This document shows, one piece after another, positions 37,494 to 48,021 of a stretch of 64,000 nt of DNA. Every line of letters begins with the position of its first letter. The first letter of the stretch is position 1. The position numbers and the translations under genes were made by a program. Source of the stretch: Paragordius varius (Eukaryota > Nematomorpha); NCBI GenBank assembly GCA_964247055.1, contig OZ176051.1, forward strand, positions 3,410,001-3,474,000, in the 5' to 3' direction. The notes below the pieces were generated by a model, which saw nothing but the letters and a program-made list of their open reading frames with translations, ran no database searches and was not told where the DNA came from.

Positions 37494-38948
37494 ATGAGTA
37501 CGCCGCCCAAAAATTGTAAAAGTATTGAAGAATTATCGAAAGAAAGATCTCAATTTACCCTGTACTATGGAATTTTTGGTTTGTTTATATTGGTTTTGGG
37601 CATAATTGGCAACTTGATTGGATATTTGGTCATTAGAATTTCATCCAGAAAAATTCCACCTCTAAACAATGTACCGAAAAATATGTGCGCAAACATTCCT
37701 ACCACTTCATTACCAAATGACAACAATAGCGGTTCTAGTTTAAAAAACTTTATCTACAAAATATGTCACTTGTGTTGTAACCCGAATACAACTTCATATA
37801 AATCACGATTAGCAAGAAGATCGGTAAATAATTTTGCCCAACGGAGGCTAATAAGTAAAAATTGGTGGAATGGAAATATCCCACTAACAAAAGAAGTTAC
37901 TCGTGTTAAAAGTAACAATTTATTCTACATTAAATGGTTTTATATGGTTAATTTTCTCAACACATTATCCCTCATAGTTTCACCTCTGATGGAGCAATTT
38001 GGGTATCGGCATGTGAACGATTCCCAAATTTGGTATGGATGGAATTGGGTATTTTATCGCAGTGTTTTGCATAATGTTATCTTTAAACCATTAATTATCT
38101 GGGCCTTTTTGATTTATGCCATGTATTTCGCTCTTCAGCTCATAGTTGTGAGATATCCGCTAAAGTATAAAAGTTGGGTTACTGTACGTTTTTTAAGGGC
38201 TTCTCTTGTCACCGCCTACATATATGCCGTTTTATGGTACATACCTACAGTTAAATGGAACAAAATCTTGACGTATAATGCTTGTTCACCGTGTGAGTTT
38301 TATAAAAATATAACCCGACATGTGATGGCCTCACAAAATAATAATACAAACATTTTTGCTCCATACAATTATCTACTACAATCATTGGGAAATCAAAAAC
38401 CCAAGGTGTATTATGTGTTTGTAATAAGCTCCAGAATGGGTCCCAACAAAATATATTGGAAGGTGTATTCGTTTTTGCGTGAGTTTTTTACTGTGATAGG
38501 CCCCTTCACATTTCTCATTATTTGCAAAATGTATCTCATTAAATCCACCCGCAACAGTACTTTTAATTTATATTTGTCCAAAACTGTCACAAATTCTATA
38601 AAGCCCAATATTACCTCGATTATAGGTGAAGTTACAAAATCTAATTTATTTGTTATAAATAAAAGTAATATGCACCAGGTTTTTAATGATGATAAAACAT
38701 ATAGTAAAAATAATGAACTTACCCTTTACATTTTAACAACGCAATTCATAGTTTTCTTATTGCCCATTACACTATTACAAATGTTTATGGATTTTCTAAC
38801 ACCCACATATAAATTGGATTCTCTATTAAGGATTTACACAATCTTTCACATTATGGAATTCGTGTACATAGGATGTTCCTTCTATTTTAACCTGCTCTTC
38901 AATCAATACTATCGCGCTAACGTGCTAAAAATTTTACAAATAAATTAA
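37494..38948 (+). CDS. rhodopsin-like (class A) peptide-type GPCR, single exon
   Basis: Predicted plasma-membrane seven-helix receptor of 484 residues with no intron. Helices by hydropathy: TM1 about 24-48 (LYYGIFGLFILVLGIIGNLI, with the class A Gly-Asn), TM2 142-165, TM3 191-218 followed by RYPLKY, which corresponds to the DRY..xHPLKY region, TM4 230-252, TM5 328-348, TM6 399-427, TM7 435-463 ending NLLFNQYYR. The short tail follows. The pattern recalls invertebrate FMRFamide-type peptide receptors, but the ligand cannot be assigned. Oddities: the first intracellular loop is about 90 residues long (class A loops usually have about 6-12), DRY is reduced to VRY, and TM6 lacks the CWxP motif. 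ATG at 37494 is the first in frame, after a stop-rich AT leader. The frame is open and uninterrupted, arguing for a functional gene. Confidence 0.78.
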   Translation: MSTPPKNCKSIEELSKERSQFTLYYGIFGLFILVLGIIGNLIGYLVIRISSRKIPPLNNVPKNMCANIPTTSLPNDNNSGSSLKNFIYKICHLCCNPNTTSYKSRLARRSVNNFAQRRLISKNWWNGNIPLTKEVTRVKSNNLFYIKWFYMVNFLNTLSLIVSPLMEQFGYRHVNDSQIWYGWNWVFYRSVLHNVIFKPLIIWAFLIYAMYFALQLIVVRYPLKYKSWVTVRFLRASLVTAYIYAVLWYIPTVKWNKILTYNACSPCEFYKNITRHVMASQNNNTNIFAPYNYLLQSLGNQKPKVYYVFVISSRMGPNKIYWKVYSFLREFFTVIGPFTFLIICKMYLIKSTRNSTFNLYLSKTVTNSIKPNITSIIGEVTKSNLFVINKSNMHQVFNDDKTYSKNNELTLYILTTQFIVFLLPITLLQMFMDFLTPTYKLDSLLRIYTIFHIMEFVYIGCSFYFNLLFNQYYRANVLKILQIN

Positions 38949-39310
38949 ACTAGTCTTTTTTTATTATTATAAATCTATTATAAAAATTATCTAAATTAAT
39001 ACCATTTTATGACGAAAATAATCCTCCAGCTGAACAAAAATATTAGGCATTTTATTTAATACCGTTTTTGAAAAAAGGTGCTTGTTTTGAAAATATGGAA
39101 AATGCATATTAAATTATTGTTACACAAATTTTAAATTTGCATCTTGATCATTGCGCTTTATTTGGTTACTAGTAAAATAGAATCGTATATGTGTAGATTA
39201 TCTTTGAAACTATATGGTTAATTAAATACTGTTTTTATGTAAATTGCCTTACAGCCTATCATCATATTAAATTTTCCTTTTCCACACTCAACAATGTTAA
39301 GTCATTCAAA
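38949..39310. other. intergenic, nothing recognised
   Basis: Short AT-rich gap between the GPCR stop and a hAT element. It presumably holds the GPCR 3' untranslated region. No other feature seen. Confidence 0.4.
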
Positions 39311-39318
39311 CGATAGAC

Positions 39319-41161
39319 CAGTGGTACTCACCAAAAAAATTTGACGGGCCAAATAAAATATATTATTTTTTCGAGGGCCATGAACCTTATAATGGCAAAT
39401 ATTCTATAGCTATTTGACACGTACATATTTATACTCTAAATCAGCACAATAATTTTTTTGCGGATCGCATGTAAATCCAGCTAAAAACTCGTTTTGCATC
39501 ATTTAAAAAATTAAAATATTTCGTTAACATTTATTTTGATATTAACCAATAATTTTTGACAAGTTTCGCCTCATGACAGGCCAATCTTAATACGTCGTCC
39601 ATATGATCATCGGTTAAGCGATTTCTATATGTATTCTTTACATACTTTATTTTTGAATATGCCGCCTCACACGTGTAAGTTGAAGGAAAAACAGTATTTG
39701 GCACATCTTGCCAAAACTCTACATATCTTTCTTCCCCACGATTCTCCTAATTAGCCTCCTGAAATCATTTTTAAGATCTACAAATTCTTCAATGATATGC
39801 GCCTGCCAAAACCGAAATGCTCAAGTTGCTTAATATTGGATATATCCATATGCCATGGGTTTTCAACGGGTTTTAAGCAATTTTTAATATTTCTTAATTC
39901 TGAATTTCATCTCATTAGATAAAAATGTTAAATGATAACCTCCACGGTAATGTCGCAAAGGTAGGCTAATAAAACCCACTGTTTGTCACTATTATTTTCC
40001 TCGTTAAACCTTCTGTTATGATTTATAAATAATAGAATTTTTTGCCTTAAAACAAAAAATCTATTTAATACTTTTAAGGCTAAGCCATCGATCGCACAGC
40101 GGTGTACAAATATGATCAGATTCACTGTGGATATCTTTCAGAATGTTTTTGAATTTACGGCCGATGATTTTTTTGCCACGGTTAACTATATCCACAAACG
40201 TTTTTATTACCGAATTGAGTGATTCATCTTTTATACGCGAAACCAAGTTGCTGCTGAAAGCAGTAAAAGGATAAAATATTTTGCAAATTATATTTGTTTT
40301 TCAAAAGGGAAATAAATCCTTTATTTATTCCAATGATAGAGGGACAGCCATCTGTGCACAAAACCAATTTTTTCATAGATATGCCATTATTATCGAAAAA
40401 AATGCTAATTATTTCTAGGAAATTACTTCTTTTCGTGGTATTATTCATTGGTAAAAATAAATACTTGTTGATTATGTTGTCGTTGCAAAATCTCATGTAG
40501 AGCGCACATTGAGATGTCTTTCCATATTGTATTTTTTATAATTATGTGGTCCTTACATATAAGGCGGAAAACAACATTTTTTTAAAAACGACAAAAAAAT
40601 TTTCTTCCTATTCTTTTTAAAGGAGCGATTTTCATCGGATAATTTACGTTTTTTAGCATTAGATATCATCCTTTTAATTTATGTTTAAATATTATGTAAA
40701 TTTTTCAAAAAAATAGGAATATAATTTGAATATGCTATAAAAAAACAGGACGAAATTTAATGATGTTGATTTGATAAATATTTTATGGAAATGAGTATCA
40801 GAAAATGATGTAAGATAGCAATGAAAAGAATATGCTGGGTGAAAGGCTTGCTTTACAAAAAAGGAATGCAATAAAAATTTTAAAATAGAAAATAAAATAA
40901 AATGCAGAAACAGAAACAACGTGTGCCAAAATTTTGAAATTAATGTAGGAAAATTTCTACTTTTCAAATTGGGTAAAAAATAAAAATTACCAAAATTAAT
41001 TTTAAAGAAAATAAATTAATATTAAAATACGCGAAAATTCGCTTATGTGTATTTTAAAAATTCATCAAAAAAATAATTTATGTATCAATTTGGTCATAGG
41101 GCAATTTTGAAGCACTCTTAGGGCCGCATGCGGCCCGCGGGCCGCGGTTTGAGTATCACTG
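39319..41161 (-). mobile_element. hAT transposon, copy 1 (1843 nt, decayed)
   Basis: Ends CAGTGGTACTCACC and GGTTTGAGTATCACTG form inverted repeats, and an exact 8-bp target duplication CGATAGAC lies at 39311-39318 and 41162-41169. The minus strand keeps transposase pieces of the ZBED5/SCAND3-like hAT type: KLVLCTDGCPSIIGINKGFI and LLKNKYNLQ (about 40496-40250), KRIKDESLNSVIK-like sequence with CTPLCDRWLSL (40246-40070), and QKILLFINHNRRFN with WVLLAYLCDI (40060-39930). Frames are broken by several stops and shifts, so it is inactive. Same family as 55222-57315. Confidence 0.88.
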
Positions 41162-41169
41162 CGATAGAC

Positions 41170-41745
41170 CAATCGTCGATAGCATATAGGTTGAAATTAA
41201 TTTCAATTTGCTGAATTACCTTAAAAGTGTTTGAAGTGCAACAGTTAAATTGTAAAACACATCTTCGCCGTATGAAATTATTAAGATTACGAGTTCTAAC
41301 GGAGTTTTAGGTTCGACATCTTTTCGACTTAGGAGTAACATCCTACAATCACAAATTTCTATAAAAAATGTATGTATAGTAAAATTCGCCTAATTTACAA
41401 CTATTTTTTAAATCATTATTGTTATTACGTATCAATAAATTTTTGATATACAAAAATCCAAATTTAGAATTTAAATCTCTTAGCTAGATTTAAAGCGATC
41501 AAAAAGTAGGCAACAAAAACACTCTGTTCTTTGGTGTATATAAAAGCTAAGTCCTCTCAACTTTTCTTTCTTTTTTCCCGACAGGTCGAAAAAACCGATT
41601 GGGGCATTGAACGATGATTTTTTATTTCAAAAACATTGCAGTTATTTTGAAATCCTTGAGATCCACGAATAATCATTTGTGTGGGAAATCGATTAGATAT
41701 TACGGGAACATTAATATCATTAAATTTTAAAAAGGTGACATCATT
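41170..41745. other. intergenic, nothing certain
   Basis: No gene recognised. It may contain the outer part of the adjacent hAT-family fragment (41751-42490), but no matching terminus was found. Confidence 0.3.
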
Positions 41746-41750
41746 AAACT

Positions 41751-42490
41751 CTATAGGTAAAGCACTGGAATTCCTAATGGTATATTTGTAGTTCTCTCAT
41801 CTCTATCTATTGGATCATTAACTAAAATTTTAGGTGTATCTAAGTTATTATTATGAAGGGGTACCGTTATGCTTGTGTCGCATACACTTTTTTTCCATTG
41901 GTCAGATATTTTCGTTAAATTAGATTTCATCCTCATTCGCATTTTATTTGTTTTATTCTCTTTCTGGATTTTTCGTTTCTTATTTGTGTAACCGCTGAGT
42001 TTAGGCATTAGGCAAATGAAAGTAATTATAAAAAATACAAGGCTGTATAAATTATAAAAACCTACCTTGTTAGAGGATGGATTGATCTTGGGGATTTAAA
42101 TAAATAAATTGGGTTTTAAAATTAATGATTAAAATAAAAATGCAATCATAAATTATAAGATTATTTTGAACAGCGAGAAGTTAAAATAATTTAATTAAAG
42201 GCAATAGAAGAAATAACAATGTGTGCGAGATAAAGAAACGTTTTTTAAGCGAAGTTTGAATATTGTAAGGGAATACCTACATAAAAGTTGTTTTTTGCAT
42301 AATGTTTGGTCTTGATCTCATTTATAATTTTTATATAATTTTAGGTATTATTACGTAAATTGATGAAAAATATTACTTGAAAGTTGTTATTATTTTTGAA
42401 TAATTATAATTTAATTAAAAAAATCATTTAGGCGCCCCTAAATAACGGTGCACGGGGCATGATGCCCCCCCTCGGTACGCGTACGGGTGT
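41751..42490 (-). mobile_element. hAT-family (ZMYM-like) fragment, copy 1
   Basis: Minus-strand DNA starts near 42487 with GCGTACCGAGGGGGGGC and ATTTAGGGGCGCC, a G-rich type of hAT terminus, and contains a frame at 42008-41751 starting MPKLSGYTNKKRKIQKEN, an N-terminal motif seen in hAT transposases related to ZMYM1-like proteins. It is homologous in order to 57876-60664, where the same segment is split by a Helitron. Only the 5' end of a transposase is present. Confidence 0.6.
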
Positions 42491-44299
42491 GATATGTAAA
42501 ATTTCCTATTAACTGAGTTATTTAGCACCTAAATTGTTTTTATGCTACATCTAAAATCATTCTAACTTATTCGTTTATTTCTAATAAACATTAATTATAT
42601 AAAATTTTGCTAAACATAACATTTTACCGCTGGTTTGAGTCAATTTAAGTATCATTTTTGAATTTATCAGTTGAGAATAAGGCTGGCTAATATAATATGA
42701 AACTTAAAAAAATTTTGTTTTGTTTTACTCAATACTTATCATGATAACTGAAAAAAATAACTGACTCGCTCAAGAAACACATTTAGCAATTATCTAATTT
42801 TTATTTTTTGTAGCACATGTAGAAATATGATAAATTATAGATTAATGATACTGATATATCAAATTCAAATAAATTTTTTTATGAACATGTGATAATCAAA
42901 AATCTCAATCGTAAATTCTTCAAAGCTAAAAAATCCAAGCTAATGCATTAATATTAAAATTAAATATTGCATTAAAACCTTTAAATAGCTATGGAGAATT
43001 AAAGTAAAATTAAGCATAATATTTTGGTATATAGGATAAGAGAATAGATATAAACCTAAATATTATTGGAGTTAACCTTCCCAAAATGTTTATTTCGTAA
43101 TTTTAAACAAAAAATTACTAATAGCTATGAAATGGAGAGTTTAAAAAACTTAAAAATATTCAACAAAATTTTAAAACCTAAATTAAGTATTCATTTTATA
43201 AAAAATATATTTAGTGGATATAAAATTTAGCATATATTTAAAATTATTGCACAATGTCGAAATTTTTACGTTTATTTTAAGAGAACGATCCATTTTTAAA
43301 AAGCCAAAAATATTGGGACTTTCAGCCCACATCTAAAATTTTAAATTTTCTAAAATATTGTTTTCCTTTTTATATGTAGTTTATGTTATATTTTAGTGAT
43401 ATCTTTTGAAATAAAGCATTTAGCTTTCACCAAAAAATATATTTAAAAAAATTGCGCACATTTTGCAATTTTATACGGACCACTTAGCACAAAAGTGTTA
43501 ATAACTTTCTTTAATAACTGGTAAAGGTTAAAACCAAAAGCACCATGATAATCCTGATATTTTCTTACATCAAGATTTAATAAAATTGTAAAAAATTGTT
43601 TTGGAGGTGATCATTCTAATTTTGTTAATATTATTTTGTAGAGAGCACCTGAAATTTTTAAATATAAAATCATATTATTGAATCTTTGATAATCTTATTG
43701 AAAGAAAAAATTATTATTATTAAGTAATAATATATATATATATATATATATATCATTTGCATTTCAAGAGCCTCCTTGAACATTTCCAGTTGATCTTTGA
43801 ACACTTTAAGTTGGTTCTTAAAATTTTTAAGTTTTAATTTAACCATAATTTTTGCATTTATTTTTTTATATTATTATTTTTTAATCCAATTTTCTTATTT
43901 AAAGGACCAACTTGAAGTATATATATATATATATATAAGGCTTTTATCATAATATAACATGATGATTTCATTATTTTTGAAAGTGTTTAATAATTTAATA
44001 AAAACTTTTTTATTTGTATTTTTAAATTTTTATGAGAAAACCCGAAAAATCTGTTTTTGGTCTTAAGACGTATTACAAATAATTTTTAAAGCGTATTAGA
44101 TATTTTTGCATATCTATTTTAGTTTTACCCATCATCTAAAACAGCTGACAAACCTACGTTTGTTTTACCCTAAAAATAATTAAACTTATGATTGTTCCAT
44201 GAAAATTGGTGGTTTAATGAATCTAAAAATACAATTGAACAAATTACAATTTGATCAACATTTTTTTGACATGTATGTTAGATATATAAACAACATAAA
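42491..44299. repeat. AT-rich region with an old repeat copy and microsatellites
   Basis: 43190-43590 is a diverged copy of the dispersed family seen at 9150-9490 and 10660-11040 (shared order: AAATTTAGCATATATTTAAAA, then CCACATCTAAA, TATTTTAG.GATAT, CACTTAGCA, CCATGATAATCCTGAT). AT dinucleotide runs lie near 43727-43753 and 43917-43937. A short minus-strand frame with heptad periodicity is at 43846-43754. No other gene seen. Confidence 0.5.
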
Positions 44300-47200
44300 T
44301 TATAATATTTTATAAATATGAGTCAGATATTCTTGTTCGCTGAGTGTAGCTATCTTTTCTTCATTTATAGTTGTTGACATATAATAGTGTACAGTCAAAT
44401 AATAGTTTTGAAAATAAAATTTCATATATATAAGATTGGATGTGCATTTTCCATCTCCAAACCGAGCATACAAACTAAGCAATGTTAAATGATCCACAAT
44501 GTATATGGAGGAGTTAAAAAATCCTTCATTGTAATGTCGGTATAGATTTTTTAGCATTGGTTTTATCTTCGTACGTTTTGAGACAAGCCAGCAATATATG
44601 TCACCTTCAATACTGCTTAATGTGGCATTAAATTCATCATTTTGCATTAACTTTCCTAATTTCTATAAAACATAATATGGAATTGTACATTGAAATTACA
44701 CTTAAAAGGAGTTACATTTTGTTGCAAATATTTTTAAAAATTACTTTTACTTTTTACAGAGTGATATATATGGTTTTTAAGAAAATTTTATTTTTGTAAA
44801 ATACGATTAGAGTTGGCAAACGATTATCATTGATATAACCAGTAAAGTTTGGCAAATATAATGATACCTAATGGCATATAAAATTATTTGAACATAAATA
44901 TCAATAAAATTTGAGTATTCAATATGTATTTCCTATTTCCGATTGCCGTTAATTGGCTGGCAATGACTGCATTTAGCCTCAAGGTTATTATTTTTTGAGC
45001 GTTCAAAATCCCTACCCCAACAAACATTTGGAAACTTAAGACTTTTACGCTTTCTCAACTCATAATTAGGAAAGCTGTGGAATTTTTGCCATTGATGAGA
45101 TCATTCATAGAATGTGATTTTACCAGGGAATTTGCGTAATGGGGAGCGCTAATCCAGGAATCACTTCAAAAACATTGGTTGACTAGGATATACCGATTAA
45201 CATTAAAAATTATCGAGCACATAAGTGGATATCACCGGTTAAGAAATTGCTTTTGACACTATTTTGGAATCTTTCCTGTTTGGATGGACTCATCAAAGGA
45301 TAAGGATAGGTGAATGGTTAAATGCGTTTTTCGGACAAGATTCGAGTTTATAAAGATGTTTTTTAATTCTCGAAAAATTTAGACATTATTTTTTGCTGTA
45401 AAATTGATATTCAAAATTTCATTCAATCAATGTTATAAATCCTAATGTTTATATTACACTGGACAACAAATTTTTCTGCCACTCGAGTTTTTTGAATTTT
45501 CTGATATTTAGTCTCATTTTAACAGTAAATCTGAAATAAAAATTATAATTCGTTGGAAGAATTTTGTATAATTTGATTTTTTTGTTATGCGCCCTCTTTA
45601 TCAAATTTTACTAAAAAATATTTTTCTTTGAAAAATACAGGTAATGCCCATTTGTAATATATCATTCGAAAGAGTAATAAAAACTCTTTAAAATGCATAC
45701 TAATATGTATTACATCGACAGTTAATATTGGACACAAAGAGCGACAAACGCGCGAAGCGAGAGCACTTTTTTTAATTATTATATTTTTAAAACTAATGGA
45801 TGAAAATAGCTCAAACTTTGTTTAGATGGTGATGAATGTCCAAAAAAGATAACAAAAGAAAGTTTTTTTGATTAAAACATTTTTTTATTGCTTTTATGTC
45901 ACTCAAAACAGCCATTTTTAGGTTTTTTGTTTTTTAAAAATTACCATCTCATCAATATTAATTTATTTTTTTTACAAGGCTGATAATTTCGAAATTTTAA
46001 AGATAAAAACAAAGTTTAAGGTATTTTTGATCTTTTATAGCCATTATGTAATAAATTTACAGTTATAACTATGTATTTTAGTTTCCACTAGGTAAAATAT
46101 TAATGATATTAATAATTTTTTTTAAAAAAGCAAACCAAAAGCTTTTCCAAACATTTTTTTTAAATTAAATTCTAATATAACCCTAATAATTATATTAAAA
46201 TAATTTAAATGATTTTCAAATTAGTTTGTCTGTGAAAATTATTGACTTATTTAAGGATTGAAAATTTCGACCATTTAAATCCAAATAACTTTTACATCCG
46301 ATTGATTTAAATGACTTACTACCATTTAAAAGATGCAGTTTTTTGCGCTCTTTCGAATGATATAAAATACATGGCTTCATATCTAAAACTTTTAATTTTC
46401 AAAATTTCGAGTTTAATGTTAAATCGGGGTCAAAAATTATCGATAAACTCTAATATAAAAAAAATTCTTCCATGCTAGACCAATTTTCTTTTCACATATA
46501 CTAATTATGTACTTTAATGAAATAAATTTTAATTTTACAAGAATGGCAGTTAAAAAAAGTTAAAATTTGTTGTCTAGTGTTATTTAAGCGAAATATTAGG
46601 AATTTAATATAAAATTAAGTTTAATGTTATCAAATATAGACGGGATTTTTAAAACAGATGCTAATTAAAAAATGTTTTTCTTAAAATTTAATTCAAGCCT
46701 TTAGGCTAATTTTAACTTTTTAACTAGAAAAGCATGAAAGCGCCTTTTCTAAAAGAGTTTAAAATTGTTTACTTAAATGAGATGGTTATATAGGCTGGCG
46801 TTCGGCCCGTAAATTATTTTTATAAATTTTAAATACCTATCATTTACTATTTGAGTCGAAAAACAAATTGTCACTTAATTACATATAACCAAAACTCTTT
46901 TTGTCAATTCTACGGTATTGTGTAAAATAATCAAAAAAAGCTTAATAATTTTAAATAGAGAAATATTAAAATCGATCTTTAGCCATCATAAAAAGCACAA
47001 TTTTGTGCGAAAAATGCAGAAAATTTATGAAATGGAATTTAAATTTAAAGCTATATCTATGGTGATATATGTAATAAAATGAAAACGCTCTGACCGAAAT
47101 ACAATAACGAGTGCTATTATTGGCATTTCGGTATTTAATTGGTTAAAAGGGGATTTTATATACATGTCTGTTGGCGTGTATAGTAATTTTTATTATCAGT

Positions 47201-48021
47201 TAAATATTTAATTGATTAATAAAAACGTAAAAACTCATTGGCATCAGGCTGGTAAAGTAAGTCTCCTTTTAACCAATAAAAAAAACCGAAATAGCAAATA
47301 ATAGTTCATGAATGTATAACTCAAAAAGTATTGAAGCAAACATTTATATTGTGGGAGAGTTATGAATACAATATTAACGCAAATAAAATTTTGAGATTAT
47401 AAACAAAAAAACCTTTTGAATTGGTTTCCTTGGGATAAATATTTTATAACGATGCTGATAATTATAAATTCGAAATAACTTTGACACGTCATTGAATTTC
47501 TTGCCATTGAATGTTGCGTTAAACATTGCCGTCCAAATTTTATTTAAAAATCTTTGATGTTTTGTAAAAATTTGAGTATGTTTTAACATACGGAACATCT
47601 TTACCATATTTAAGGTTTTAGTTAGATTGTGTGGAATCAATGATTGATATTCTGTCCTGTTTTTCATCACTGATATCACATTAGTTAAATTATATTTTTT
47701 TCGAATTACGTAAGATTTGCACCCTTCTTGAAAAGCTAACGTTAGCAAACATATTTTTATGTTCATTGTTGGATATATTTTTGGACATGCAGCGTCTATC
47801 CTTAGTTTATATCCCAATCTCCAGGCATGTTTTATTTCTGTTTTTTTCACGTACTTAAACGGATTTTGTAGAAAACTTTTATAATATATTTTATCAATTT
47901 TCACGGGTAATAAGTCATGGATCTTTACCACATAAATAGAATTTTCAGATGAACAAATTTTTTCCACGTAAAATAGGATGAATAATGACAGTATTGATTG
48001 TAAATTGATAAGGAGGGCCAT
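44300..48021 (-). CDS. predicted secreted, N-glycosylated orphan protein, 2 exons
   Basis: Exons 48021-47413 and 44662-44300 join in phase 0 (AAG/GT donor, TATAG acceptor) into 323 residues plus stop. Residues 1-25 look like a signal peptide (LLINLQSILSLFILFYVEKI), with cleavage likely near CSSENS. The rest is hydrophilic, rich in Lys, Tyr, Asn and Ile, with about six N-glycosylation sequons (NLT, NRT, NLT, NAT, NAT, NSS) and few cysteines. No transmembrane helix beyond the signal. I recognise no domain. The 2750-nt intron contains the second CACTA/Chapaev-like element. The two-exon link rests on phase, strand and matching composition; each exon could instead belong to a separate gene. A role outside the cell is inference. 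Confidence 0.6.
45457..46579 (-). mobile_element. CACTA/Chapaev-like non-autonomous element, copy 2 (1123 nt)
   Basis: Inverted partner of the element at 13541-14662. Ends CACTGGACAACAAATTTT and AAAATTTGTTGTCTAGTG are flanked by TTA on both sides, a 3-bp target duplication different from that of copy 1, so the two inserted independently. It lies in the intron of the secreted orphan gene. It carries the same GC-rich island near its middle (CTCTCGCTTCGCGCG on the element's strand). No transposase frame. Confidence 0.7.

Noticed and set aside
40692-40967. 91-residue Phe/Ser/Leu-rich frame in the hAT element
   Set aside because: Lies in a non-coding end of the transposon; the transposase pieces are in other frames further along, and copy 2 does not keep this frame.
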